Shown: positions 1 through 10,961 of the stretch, piece by piece
Position numbering within the stretch: position 1 is the first letter of the stretch
Layout: each line of letters opens with the position of its first letter
DNA from: Branchipolynoe longqiensis
Taxonomy: Eukaryota > Annelida > Polychaeta > Phyllodocida > Polynoidae
Direction: 5' to 3'
Length of the DNA: 64,000 nucleotides
Assembly: GCA_030323885.1 (NCBI GenBank)
Contig: CM059200.1
Coordinates: 2,131,299-2,195,298 of the forward strand
Program-made: the position numbers and the translations under genes
The notes under the pieces: generated by a model
Databases searched by the model: none
Seen by the model: only the letters and a program-made list of their open reading frames with translations
Told to the model about the DNA's origin: nothing

Positions 1-143
1 TTTCGGTACATATATATATATGTGCTCTTTTATCGAAATATGGTAAGGAATGTAAAGAACATCATTCCTCCTATTCCGTACCCTTGTCAACTACACACAT
101 ACCTTCATGTATATAACATATACATATATACACATATGTATAT
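1..143. other. AT-rich flank, no gene seen
   Basis: AT-rich sequence with short TATATA runs. No ORF of substance, no tRNA-like fold and no recognisable repeat end. Confidence 0.6.
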
Positions 144-400
144 GAGCCTGTCTCAAAAGGTGCTAGCTCTTCATTTTTCTTGTCCATAGTAACGATTGAC
201 ACAAAACAGCACAGAAACAGTTACACTGAAAACAAAAGGACATTTGCTTCAAATCAATATGTGTTCTATTGGGATTATGAAACACCATGTAAAAAACAAA
301 TCGGTTTATCCTGAGCAAATTCATAAGTAGATAGTGTGTTGATCGTTACTATCGACAAAGCCTTTGTCCCATGTTGCTTAGCACATTTTGAGACGGCCTT
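144..400. mobile_element. MITE with 23-bp imperfect TIRs
   Basis: Left end AGCCTGTCTCAAAAGGTGCT is matched inverted by the right end, which reads GCTTAGCACATTTTGAGACG then GCCT. Second inverted blocks lie inside (GTCCATAGTAACGATTGACA near the left, its near-complement GTTACTATCGACAAAG near the right), so the element folds back over much of its ~255 bp. It has no coding capacity. The superfamily is not assigned because the target duplication is unclear. Confidence 0.6.
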
Positions 401-654
401 ATATATTATGTACGTGTATATTTATATATGGGATTATATATATAGTTGTTATGGGGATCTAAGCAAAGAGAACAGTGTATAAGCAGGATTCAAACCTACA
501 CTTCTTGCGATTCCGGGGCTAGCTTCTTAAACATTACACTACCTAGACTCCCTGTTTTAAGCATCTCCACATACACCTGTCTATCTGGCGCCTTGCCTGA
601 GAGGCCACTCACTGCAAGCTACAACACCCCCCCCCCCCCCACTCCCTTGAATTT
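401..654. other. No gene; short homopolymer C tract
   Basis: Mixed sequence with a C(13)-type tract near 630. The 82-codon ORF crossing it has no recognisable domain and ends in homopolymer; I do not regard it as a gene. Confidence 0.5.
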
Positions 655-1250
655 TAAATCTTTTTTTTCCAGTCATTGTACATTAGTTGATTAAAGTTGC
701 ATAGTCCGATGGTTTTGAATCTTTGTATTTTTTCTGAGATAAATATATTAGATCGATCACTATTATCTACTTTACATTAGTTCAAAGTTACCTTTATTTT
801 AAATGGTAAACTTTTGAGATATTTTGAGTGCAAACATGGAAAATTAGTTTTGGCAACCTTGCCAAAACTATCACCATCGACTTCTGCAGTAACAGGTTCT
901 GTTAAATTGACTCAGTATTGCCTTCTACGCAGAAACACATTCTTAATAAGTGCATCAGTATCTAACTTAGATATGTAAAATCAAATCTAGATGATTGGTT
1001 TGGTTTTGAAAATTTGATATTTCATCGGACGATGCAGCTTTAAGCAGGGCAAATTTCAATCACGGACAATTGGTCTTCCTCATTCCACTGCTCCTTGCCC
1101 TATCCTTTTAATGCCGAGCACCAAGCTAGGAAGCGACAAGTATCAATTTTTTAGTCATTGGTTTGACTCGACCAGGGTTCGAAACCATGATCCCTTTGAT
1201 CTACCAGAATGGGAGACGGATGCTCAACTCATTCGGCTATCCCGTTAAGT
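655..1250 (-). mobile_element. SINE-A head / SINE-C tail chimera, split by MITE-K
   Basis: Read on the minus strand: a tRNA-like head with B-box-like GGTTCGAA (about 1170-1247), the SINE-A segment CTTGTCGCTTCCTAGC, then the SINE-C tail (GAGGAAGACC, GCCCTGCTTAA) and a T run at 661-668 that is the A tail. MITE-K interrupts the tail at 695-1039 at a TTAA. The element uses the first part of the SINE-A body but ends with the SINE-C tail. Confidence 0.7.
695..1039 (+). mobile_element. MITE-K copy, TSD TTAA
   Basis: Ends AGTTGCATAGTCCGATGG and CATCGGACGATGCAGCT are inverted copies, flanked by TTAA at 691-694 and 1040-1043. Removing the element restores the SINE-C tail (GTTGA-TTAA-GCAGGG), which is seen uninterrupted at 31400-31420. 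Non-coding and about 345 bp. TTAA duplication fits piggyBac-type mobilisation, but no transposase is present. Confidence 0.85.
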
Positions 1251-1255
1251 CGTTT

Positions 1256-1313
1256 AAATCCATAAGTTGTTTAATGTTAACGATTACATACATATATACA
1301 GACAATGCACTTA

Positions 1314-1355
<42 letters not shown>

Positions 1356-1450
1356 TACAGGGTAGTTTCAACAACCATGCAGTGAACACATATCTTGTAC
1401 AGGATCCTAGTGATGACAACCAGTGTGGTGGCGGTGATGCAAGCAAAGGG
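1256..1450 (-). mobile_element. TRIM-1 internal-region fragment
   Basis: On the minus strand this matches the TRIM-1 interior (GTACAGGATCCT, GTTGAACCTACCC, the ATTACATACATAC stretch) and the start of its PBS side (CACTGGTTG-like). A (TA)n run at about 1318-1350 has grown inside it. Both LTRs are missing apart from a few bases. Confidence 0.6.
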
Positions 1451-1606
1451 AACATGACACAAACAATAGGATTCAGACCCGCACTGTTTGCCATAATGGG
1501 CCTGGCGTCCTAACCAATAGCCTACCTAGGCTGCCTGATTCATTCACCCTACTCACGCCTTCTTGTCTATGTGACTCCATACCTGAGATGCCAGTGAGCA
1601 CTGACC

Positions 1607-1925
1607 AGACGGGATGGCCGAATGAGTGGAGCGCCCGTCTCCCGTGTTGGTATATCGTGGGATTCGAACCCATGGGTTCGAACCCTTGTCGAGTCAAACC
1701 AATGATAAAATGTATACGTGTCGCTTCCTAGCCAGTGTAAGGACTGGTTGGCTCAATGTTAGGATAATGTCACTGAGTGGGATATTAGGTCATGCTGTTT
1801 GCGACCTGATTTCCCAGTGGGGCAGCACTATAAAGTCAGCATTTGCGTGCACAGTCACAAGTGGGTACCCGTCCTGATATGACCTTAGATGTTGCCAGGA
1901 CGTAAAACGCCAATAGCCAACAACC
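1607..1925 (+). mobile_element. SINE-A copy
   Basis: tRNA-like head starting ACGGGATGGCCGAATGAG (A-box region) with two B-box-like GGATTCGAACCC and GGTTCGAACCC, then the body (AAGGACTGGTTGGCTCA, GGGGCAGCACTATAAAG, CCTGATATGACCTTAGATG) ending GGACGTAAAACGCC. Non-coding retroposon of about 320 bp. Confidence 0.8.
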
Positions 1926-2332
1926 AGTGCGGACTACTACAATCAGTTAAATTGTTAATGCGTGGGTCCCTTTTCGCTGTTGAGCTTTTAGTGAGACAGC
2001 CCCCGTGGGTGACAACTGGCTACAGCCGTAGGTTTATCTTACATTGATTTATTGGCCCCGTTTAGGGAGAATAAGCTAAGAAAAGAACAAACATGCCGAG
2101 CGAGGCTTTTTTTCCCACCGAAAAGGGGCTGGTCAGTGGGTCGTCTTGACCTCATTGACCTTGACCTTGACCTTGCAGGCTGACCCCCATGGACTGACCA
2201 CTCGACTGCCTTTGCCCATATGCTGACGTGGCAATGAGATCGGGTTGGGTTGCCGACGATTACAATAATTTACATTGAAGATAAAATATTTTTGGAAGTT
2301 TCACTATTCAGAAAAATATATACAGTAGAACC
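1926..2332. other. No gene seen
   Basis: Unique-looking sequence with a short CCTTGA repeat near 2158-2175. Nothing recognisable. Confidence 0.5.
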
Positions 2333-2522
2333 TCTCTAACTGACCACCTCCACAGATCGACCACTCCCCTATATCGATCGCTTTATTTTGCTCCCAAACG
2401 ATAGCTCATATAATACCAATTACCATTGTAATGATGAAAAAAAACTCCCTAAACCGACCACCTCCCTAAAGGGACCATTTAAAGTCGGTCCCATGGTGGG
2501 TCGGTTTAGAGAGGTTTTACTG
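2333..2522. mobile_element. MITE-P1 copy, TA-flanked
   Basis: Begins CAGTAGAACCTCTCTAAC and ends GTTTAGAGAGGTTTTACTG, inverted copies, with TA directly outside both ends. Non-coding. Terminal CAGT and a TA duplication are typical of Tc1/mariner/pogo-class elements. Related copies lie at 29247 and 50815. Confidence 0.75.
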
Positions 2523-2614
2523 TAGTCTTATTACTAATATTATGACGAGGCCAGAAGTGAATTTAGTGATAATGTTCAGAAGTTTGCAAGTTATCGTCAT
2601 CAGAACAGGTACCG

Positions 2615-2672
2615 GCTTGGGGCAGTGTGCAATCATAATGACTGTATTGTGCTGCCCCACTGGGAGACCAAG
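2615..2672 (-). mobile_element. Diverged SINE-A fragment
   Basis: GTGCTGCCCCACTGGGAGAC matches the SINE-A body on the minus strand. Only about 60 bp can be followed. Confidence 0.5.
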
Positions 2673-2684
2673 CTTTAAGCTAGG

Positions 2685-2926
2685 ATTCCTTACACGCGGT
2701 ATGCGGCATGTGGTATGCGGCATGTGGCATGCGATATACGAACGGTTTGGGTCCTTTCACCCACACCCACACCCACACACACACATAGTGTCAGGTTTCT
2801 CTAACACTGATGTCTATGGGCATTCGCATTCGCATGCCGCACCGATCACTACATGGACCGATTCAGTATTTGCATGCCGCATGCCACATGCCACATGCCG
2901 CATGCTGCATACCGCGTGTAAGGAAT
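2685..2926. mobile_element. MITE with ~45-bp TIRs of GCATGYGGY type
   Basis: Left end ATTCCTTACACGCGGTATGC then GGCATGTGG repeats; right end CATGCCGCATGCTGCATACC then GCGTGTAAGGAAT, the inverted form. The interior has (CACACC)n. A second right-type end (CCGCGTGTAAGGAAT) lies at about 3745-3757. Confidence 0.65.
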
Positions 2927-2943
2927 CACCCCCATTGACTAAT

Positions 2944-3687
2944 ACCCCTGTCACACTACGACGTAACGAGCCAACGTGAGCCTAACGTGATGATTTTTCG
3001 TCATTACGTTGCCGTACGTTGGGTTACGTTATGATGACGTCATAATGACGTTAGAGTGACGTCGAGCTACGTCTGTTACGTCGGTTACGTCGGCGCGCGT
3101 CGAGGTTTTGAACCTGTTCAAAACTTTCGACGTATCTCGACGCAAGCCGTTACGTCGGAATGACGTGACAATGACGTTAGTAGACGTTCCGCGATCGTTA
3201 TAGCAGCGTAAATGACGTTAGAGTCACGTTATGTCACGTCAGACCGACGGCCCGGGTGGGAGCAACGTGTCGGCAGCGTTTTGCACGTTACGGTCACGTT
3301 ATGGTCACGTTACGGTCACGTTATGGTCACGTTACGGTCACATTACGGTCACGGTTACGGTCATGTTGCGGTCACGTTACGGTCACGTTACGGTCACGTT
3401 ACGGTCACGTTACGGTGGCGTTACGGTCGCGTTATGGTCACGTTACGTCCACGTCGCACCCGTTACGGCGACGTTATGCTCACGTTACACTAACGCCCGG
3501 TCACGTCGCCAATTACCCCTCCCCTCTAACGTTGTCACATTACAGCTAACGTCACGACGTACACCGACGTTACTTTCACGTTATGCCCACGTCCACAATT
3601 TGCATATTACGCCCATATGTCGACGTAATATAATTATTTTCACGTTCTGCCTACGCTGACGTAGTCACGTCGTAGTGTGACAGGGCC
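2944..3687. mobile_element. MITE-CGT copy with ACGT-rich tandem interior
   Basis: Left CCCTGTCACACTACGACGT and right ACGTCGTAGTGTGACAGGG are a perfect 19-bp inverted pair. Inside, most of the sequence is ACGT-centred, including about 20 copies of an 11-12-bp CACGTTACGGT unit at about 3285-3490, and a small palindrome (GTTTTGAACCTGTTCAAAAC, about 3105). The overlapping ORFs in all three plus frames are translations of this repeat, not genes. Confidence 0.75.
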
Positions 3688-3689
3688 AT

Positions 3690-3760
3690 TAGATGCTTTT
3701 CGATTTTTTGCCAAATTCGCATTCACATTCGCATACCGCATACCGCGTGTAAGGAATGCG
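3690..3760. mobile_element. End fragment of the GCATGYGGY MITE
   Basis: ATTCGCATACCGCATACCGC followed by GTGTAAGGAAT matches the right end of the element at 2685-2926. The matching left half may lie on the other side of the MITE-CGT insertion. Confidence 0.5.
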
Positions 3761-3908
3761 CCCTTGATTCTATATTTCATACAGTCACACTATCCTAACA
3801 CTGAGCGGGGTGGCATCAGCTAAATAGGCCAAGAGCTGGCCCGCAGCTCATAATAATAATCATGAATGATACTTGATAGTGAATAAATAAGTAAATATGT
3901 ACATAGAT

Positions 3909-4256
3909 ACACCCGGAGAAACTCCATCCATTTATATACATATAATGTCTTATATTTAACATATACTGATTGTACATATATTGTATGATATACCTTTATA
4001 GATAGATGGATAGATGGATATATGGGTGGATATATATGGATATATGGATAGATGGATAGATGGTAAGGTGGATAGATGGATAGATGGATAGATGGTAAGG
4101 TGGATAGATGGATAGATGGATAGATGGATATATGGATGGATAGAAACTCCGTCCATTTATTTACATATAATGTCTTATATTTAACATATACTGATTGTAT
4201 ATATATTGTATGATATATCTTTATAGATAGATGGATAGATGGATATATGGGTGGAT
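3909..4256. repeat. ~234-bp tandem duplication containing GATA array
   Basis: The block from AAACTCC(A/G)TCCATTTAT through ACATATACTGATTGTA to GATGGATATATGGGTGGA occurs at about 3909-4030 and again at 4143-4256, a ~234-bp period. Confidence 0.75.
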
Positions 4257-4813
4257 ACATATGGATATATGGATATATGGATATATGGATAGATGCATAT
4301 ATGGATAGATGGTAAGGTGGATAGATGGATATAGGGATATATGGATATATGGATAGATGGATAGATGGTAAGGTGGATAGATGGCTAGATGGCTAGATCA
4401 TAGTAGATGGCTAGATGGCTAGATGGATATATGGATAGATGGATAGATGGATGGATGGATGGATATATGGATAGATGGATAGATGGATATATGGATAGAT
4501 GGATATATGGATGGATGGATAGATGGACTGATGGATATATGGTAAGGTGGATATATGGATAGGTGGATAAGTGGATTGATTAATGGATCAATGGATAGGT
4601 GGATAGATGGATAGATGGGTATATGGGTGGAGCTATGAATACATGAATAGATGGATATATGCATAGATGGGTAGGTGGATAGATTGATAGATTGATAGAT
4701 GGATAGAGGGATAGATGGATAGATTGATAGGTGGTTAGATGGATAGATGGATAGAGATGGATAGATTGATAGGTGAATATATGGATATATGGATAGATGG
4801 ATAGATGGATAGA
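3990..4813. repeat. GATA/GGATAGAT microsatellite array
   Basis: About 800 bp of GGATAGAT, GGATATAT and GGTAAGGTGGATA units. The long minus-strand ORFs here read as IYPSIHLS repeats and are translations of the array, not genes. Confidence 0.9.
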
Positions 4814-5035
4814 CATGCGTCCAGATGGGCCTTGGGCTGTGCACACACACCTTACCCTTGGCCTCCCGCTGCCCGCTGTCTGCACCCCACGTGACCTCTG
4901 ACCCCACCAAGGTGCCCCCCTCCCCCCACCCACGCAGCACCCTCCACCCGGCGATTAGCGGGACAAAAGGAGACGAGTGGCAACACTCGCCCATTTATCG
5001 CTCAGGCTGTCAGTGGATGCCAAGCAGCCTTAGCC
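4814..5035. other. No gene seen
   Basis: GC-richer unique sequence between two arrays. The long plus-strand ORF entering here continues into the CACCTCACCCC array and is not credible as a gene. Confidence 0.5.
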
Positions 5036-6345
5036 CCCGACCCCTACCCCGCATCACCCCGCATCACCCCACCTCAGCCCACCTCAGCCCACCTCACCCC
5101 ACCTCACCCCCACCTCACCCCCACCTCACATGCACCTCACCCCCACCTCACCCGCACCTCTCTCCCACCTCACCCCACCTCACCCCACCTCACCCCACCT
5201 CACCCCACCCCACCTCACCACCACCTCACCCCCACCTCACACGCACCCACTCTCTCCACCTCACCCCCACCTCACACCCACCTCACCGAGCTCTCACCCA
5301 CCTCAACCCCCACCTCACCCCCACCTCACCCCACCTCACCCCCACCTCACACGCACCTCTCTCCCACCTCACCCCCACCCCCACCTCATCCACTTCATGC
5401 ACCCTCACCCCCACCTTCACCCACCTCACCCCACCTCACCCCACTCTCTCCCCTGCACCCCTGCCCACCTCTCCCCCAACTGACCCCCACATCAACCCCA
5501 CCTCACCCCCATCTCACCCCCCCACCTCAACCCCACTCACACACACACCTCTCCCCCCAGCTCACCCCCCAGCTCACCCCACCTCAAACCCCACTCACCA
5601 AACCTCACCCCCACTCACCCCCACCTCAGAACCACCATTCATGCCCACCTCACACACGCCTCTCTCCCACCCAACCCCTCACCCCTCACCCCCATCATCC
5701 TCTCTACCACCTCAACCCCACCTCACCCCCCTCACCCCCACCTCACCCCTCCACACGCCACATCTCACCCCACCTCCCACCTCACACGCACTCTCTCCAC
5801 CTCACCACCCCACCCCACCTCACCCCCGTCATCCCCACCTCACCCCCACCTCTCTTACTCACCGCCCACCTCACCCCCACCTCACCCCACCCACCTCACC
5901 CCCACCCCCACTCCTCCTCACCCCCACCTCACCCCCACCTCATCCCCACCTCACCCCCCCCTCACCACCACTCGCACTCTGCCTCTCTCCACCTCTCTCC
6001 ACCTCACCCCCCACCTCATCCCCACCTCACCCCCCTCACCCCCACCTCACCCCTGTCATCCCCACCTCTCTCCCACCTCACCCGCACCCCAACCTTACCA
6101 CCACATCACCCCCTCACACCCACCTCTCTCCCACCTCATACCCACCTCACCCCCACCTCATCCCCATCTTACACCCACCTCACACCCACCTCACACCCAC
6201 CTCACACCCACCTCACACCCACTTCACCCTTACCATCTCCTCACCCCACATTACCCTCATCCTCTCCTCACCCCACCTCACCCCACCTCACCCCACCTCA
6301 CCACACCCACACCTCATCCCCACCTCACCCCGCATCACCTCCACC
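5036..6345. repeat. CACCTCACCCC minisatellite, strand-asymmetric
   Basis: About 1.3 kb of CACCTCACCCC-type units (10-12 bp) with almost no G on the plus strand. It gives a 518-codon ORF of P/H/T/S repeats, an artefact of composition. The complementary strand is G-rich and could form G-rich structures. Confidence 0.9.
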
Positions 6346-6364
6346 CTCACCGATAGCCCTACAA

Positions 6365-6489
6365 ATGGTCACCTGTTCTGAACAAATCACGTCTGCTCTG
6401 AATAAATGTCGCCTGCTCTCAATAAATCTCGTCTGCTCTGAACAAATCTCGTCTGCGCTGAATAAATATCGTCTGCTTCAAATAGAATG
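6365..6489. repeat. 21-bp tandem repeat, about 6 copies
   Basis: Unit AATAAATCTCGTCTGCTCTG plus A, about six diverged copies. A related pair of GTCGTCTG motifs occurs near 45775-45830. Confidence 0.75.
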
Positions 6490-6718
6490 CCCCAACTCTT
6501 TACCAAATTGACTGAAACAAAAGGTAGTTCGTCACTCCTTCGCCCCCGGACGAGTCTGCTGGCTCAGCCGTTCGTCCGGGCCGTGCCACCAGGTGGGGCG
6601 GTGCCATGGGGCCGCCATCGAACACTTCTCACCTGCTGCCACACACTGGGAAAACACCGCCCTCCCGGGAGCCTCGGGGTTGAAGGGTTAATAGGGTGTC
6701 AGAGCCGGGACCGCTTTA
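6490..6718. other. No gene seen
   Basis: GC-rich unique stretch between arrays. The 98-codon ORF runs into the satellite and shows no domain. Confidence 0.5.
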
Positions 6719-7785
6719 CTACCATCTCACCACTGGTTTCACAAGCATCCCACTTCACTAACATCTCACCACTTAGTGCTTAACTAACATCCTGCTTTAC
6801 TAACATCTCAGCACTGAGTGCTTAGCTAACATCCTGCTTTACTAACATCTCAGCACTTAGTGCTTAACTAACATCCCACTTTACTACCATCTCACCACTG
6901 GTTTCACTAGCATCCCACTTCACTAACATCTCACCACTGGTTTAACTAACATCCCACTTCACCAACATCTCACCACAGGTTTAACTAACATCCCACTTCA
7001 CTAACATCTCACCACTTAGTGCTTAACTAACATGCCACTTCACTAACATCTCACCACTGGTTTAACTAACATCCCACTTCACCAACATCTCACCACTGGT
7101 TTAACTAACATGCCACTTCACTAACATCTCACCACTGGTTTAACTAACATTCTGCTTCACTAACATCTGACCCCTGGTTTAACTAACATCCTGCTTCACC
7201 AACATCTCACCACTGGTTTAACTAACATCCTGCTTCACTAACATCTCACCACTGGTTTAACTAACATCCTGCTTTACTAACATCTCACCCCTGGTTTAAC
7301 TAACATCCCACTTCACTAACATCTCACCACTTAGTGCTTAACTAACATCCTGCTTAACTAACATCTCACCACTCGTCTAAAGAACATCCCACTTCACTAA
7401 CATCTCACCACTGGTTTCCCTAACACATAGTAACATCCTGCTTCACCAACATCTCACCACTGGTTTAACTAACATCCCGCTTCACCAACATCTCACCACT
7501 CGTTCAACAAAACATCCCACTTCACCAACATCTCACCCCTGGTTTAACTAACATCCTGCTTCACCAACATCTCACCACTGGTTTAACTAACATCCTGCTT
7601 CACCAACATCTCACCACTGGTTTAACTAACATCCCACTTCACCAACATCTCAACACTCATTTAACAAAACATCCCACTTCACCAACATCTCACCCCTGGT
7701 TTAACTAACATCACGCTTCACCAACATCTCACCCCTGGTTTAACTAACATCCCACTTCACCGACATCTCACCACTGGTTTAACTT
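6719..7785. repeat. 39-bp satellite, left block
   Basis: Unit reads AACATCCCACTTCACTAACA then TCTCACCACTGGTTTAACT (39 bp); variants replace GGTTTAACT with TTAGTGCTTAACT. The same array resumes at 9796 after about 2 kb of inserted CGT-rich elements. Confidence 0.9.
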
Positions 7786-7787
7786 AT

Positions 7788-8597
7788 GGCCCTGTCACAT
7801 TACAACGTTTCGGCCCAACGAGGGTTGACGCGTGCTGACGTGTTGCAATTTTGGGCGAAACGTTGGTACATCTCCGGTACATTACCGGTACGTTATGGGG
7901 GCGTTTCCGGCGCGTCGGTACATAGCAACATGTGAATGCAGATGTCGGCGGCCGTCGGTGCGCGTCGGTCCGGGGTGAAAGTTTTGTGCTTGCACAAAAC
8001 TTTCGGCGCGGACTGATGCACGCCAACGTGTTGGACGGGGCGTTACGGACACGTTAGCAACACATCGAACCCGTTGGGGGCGCGCCGGCAGAACGCTGGC
8101 AGGACCTTGATCAACGGCGGTTAACGTTGGCATTTTTTTCCCCAAACTGCGACAGTTCCATCGGCGCGTCTGCAACGTCCCGTCAGCGAGTTCCCAACGT
8201 GCCATCAGCGTGTTATCGGCGCGTTGTCGGCGCTCTTCCAGCGTTTCTCAACGCATTGGACGTGTTCCCAGCATGCCTGGACGCATTGGCGGCGGGACTG
8301 GACGCGCTGCCGGCGCGTCCTGACGTGTTGGGGACGGGTGTGTACAGGTTCACACAAAACTAATACGATACCAACTCGCTGCCTCCACGCCGTCAACACG
8401 TCGACAGCGCACCGACAACACGCTGACAACACGCTGGGAACCCGCTGGCGTCGTTGACACTTTCGTCCACCGCGCGTCAAACCTCGTTGGCTGTGCGCTA
8501 ATACCATAGTACTAACCCGTCCAGTTTTCTCCCAAAACACAAAAAAGTTGGACGTCTCTTGACGGGTTGCAAATATTTTGTGCGTTGGTTTAACTTT
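7788..8597. mobile_element. MITE-CGT relative, right end not clear
   Basis: Starts GGCCCTGTCACATTACAACG inside the 39-bp satellite. The interior is dense in ACGT/GCGC motifs and holds the palindrome TTTTGTGCTTGCACAAAAC (about 7983-8001). No clean right TIR is seen before the next element; 8540-8590 is an inverted copy of 8638-8682. Confidence 0.55.
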
Positions 8598-8599
8598 AA

Positions 8600-9429
8600 G
8601 GCCCTGTCACACTACGACGTTTCCGCCGGTGCGCTGGCAACGCGCAAAATATTTGCAACCCGTCGGCACTCGTCCAACTCTTCGGCGCTTTGGGATAAAG
8701 TTTGATGCGGCGCAGCGTGTTAGTAGCGTGCTATGAGCGCGCGGCCAACGGGCTTCGGCGCGCGGCGGAAGAGCATGTCAACGTCCCACCAGTAGGTTCC
8801 CAGCGTGCCATCGGCGCGCTGTCGGCGCGCTGTCGGCGCGTTGACGGCGCGTTGGTATCGGGTTAGTACCATGTCAATGCGTACATACCCGCCAGCAACA
8901 CGTTAGGATGCGCCAGCAGCGCGTCCACACCGCGCGGCCAACGCATCCAGACGCGCCGGCAACACGTCCAACGCGCCGAGAAACGCTGGAGCAACGCCAA
9001 TGGCGCGCCCACAACACGTCGATGGGACGTTCCCAACGCGCCGACGGAACGGTCGCATTTTGGGGGAAAAAAAGCCAACGTTAACCGACGTTGATCAACG
9101 TCATGCCAGCGTTGCGCCAGCGCGCCGCCAACGGGTGTCGACGTGTTGCTAACGTGTCCGTGACGCGCCTGCCAACACGCAACCGCGCGTTGAGGCCCGT
9201 CGAAAGTTTTGTGCAAGCACAAAACCTCGACGCGGCCCGACGCGCGCCGACACGCGCCGACGTGTTCATTCAAACGTTGCTATGTACCGATGCGCCGGTA
9301 ACGCGCCGGTAACGCGCCGGTAACGCGCCGGTAACGCGCCGGTAACGTACCGGACGTGTACCAACGTTTCGACCAAAGAGGCAACACGTCGACGCGCGTT
9401 GGTAGGAAACGTCGTAGTGTGACAGGGCC
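8600..9429. mobile_element. MITE-CGT copy with complete TIRs
   Basis: Left GGCCCTGTCACACTACGACG (continuing TTTCC) and right (GGAAA)CGTCGTAGTGTGACAGGGCC form a ~25-bp perfect TIR. The interior is very rich in GCGC/ACGC and repeated CGGTAACGCGC units at about 9293-9350, with a palindrome TTTTGTGCAAGCACAAAAC at about 9206-9224. The minus-strand ORFs reflect composition. Confidence 0.75.
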
Positions 9430-9432
9430 TTA

Positions 9433-9795
9433 GGGGCTGTCACACTATGACATATAGCGTTAGCGTATGCCGACGTATGCAATTTTCGACCAACACGTTG
9501 GCATCCGGCATCATAGGTTATGTATATGTTGCGCATATGTTGAGTACGCTCAGGATACGGCATCATAGGTCGGCGTAGGTCGAGCCGCTAAAAAATTGTT
9601 GTGCATGTTCAAAATTGTCAACGTATGTCGCCGTATGGCTCATACGTTTCTCATATGCCAGGCGTACACTGGGCATACGTCAGCATACGTCATCCTCACG
9701 TTAGGGGTAGGTCGGGATAGGTTGGAACACGTTAGCCGTACGTTGATCCGGCACCCTCCGCATATCTCCGATGTATATAACATACTCACAACGTT
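9433..9795. mobile_element. MITE-CGT relative, truncated
   Basis: Starts GGGGCTGTCACACTATGACA three bases after the previous element. The interior carries ACGTATG/CATACG motifs. The right end merges into the satellite at about 9795 without a recognisable TIR. Confidence 0.5.
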
Positions 9796-10915
9796 CTGTA
9801 ACATCCCACTTCACTAACATCTCACCACTGGCTTAACTAACACCTCGCTTCACTAACATCTCACCACTTAGTGCTTAACTAACATCCTGCTGTACTAACA
9901 TTTCATGACCGGCTGAACTGACATCCCACTTCACTAACATCTCACTACTCACTTAACTAACATCTTACTTCACTAACATCTCACCACACACTTAACTAAC
10001 ATCTCGCTTCACTAACATCTCACCACTTAGTGCCTAACTAAAATCCTGCTTTACTAACATCTCACCACTGTCTTAACTAACATCCCGCTTCACTAACATC
10101 TCACCCCTCGCTTAACTAACATTCTTGCTTCACTAACATCTCACCACTTAGTGCTTAGCTAGCATCCCGCTTTATTAACATCTCACCACTGGCTTAACGA
10201 ACATCCTGCTTCACTAACATCTCACCATCTAACCACTCGCTTAACTAACAGTCTGCTTCACTAACATCTCACCACTCGCTTAACTAACATCCCACTTCAC
10301 TAACATCTCACCACTGTCTTCACTAACATCCCACTTCACTAACATCTCACCACTTAGTGCTTAACTAACATCCTGCTTCACCAACATCTCACCACTGCTT
10401 CACTAATATCTCACCAGATAGTGCTTAACTAACATCCTGCTTTACTAACAGCTCACCACTGGCTTAACTAACATCTCGCTTCACCAACATCTCACCACTT
10501 AGTGCTTAACTAACATCCTGCTTTACTAACATCTCACCACTGTCTTGACTAACATCCTGCTTCACTAACATCTCACCATTGTCTTAACTAACATCCAGCT
10601 TTACTAACATCTCACCACTCGTTTAACTAACATCTCGCTTCACTAACATCTCACCACTTAGTGCTTAGCTAGCATGCTGCTTTACTACCATCTCACCACT
10701 GTCTTAACTAACATCCCGCTTCACTGACATCTCACCATTGGCTTACCTAACATCCCGCTTCAGTAACATGTCACCATTGGCTTAAGTAACATATCACTTC
10801 ATTAACTTCTCACGACTTTGTGCTTAACTAACATCCCGCTTCAGTAACATCTCACCACATAGTGCTTAACTAACAGCCCACTTCACTAACATCTCACCAC
10901 TTAGTGTTTAAAGTT
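9796..10915. repeat. 39-bp satellite, right block
   Basis: Continuation of the 6719-7785 array (AACATCCCACTTCACTAACA and variants), more diverged, ending at about 10915. Confidence 0.9.
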
Positions 10916-10961
10916 GAACCCACCACACACCAACAGACCGGACCAAATGGCCGAATTAGTG

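Noticed and set aside
3212..3659. Three overlapping plus-strand ORFs at 3212-3659
   Set aside because: They read the ACGT repeat core of MITE-CGT.
3990..4813. CRISPR-like regular repeats
   Set aside because: Simple GATA microsatellite without unique spacers; eukaryotic context.
4825..6381. 518-codon plus-strand ORF rich in P, H, T and S
   Set aside because: It is the translation of a G-poor CACCTCACCCC minisatellite; other frames are open too.
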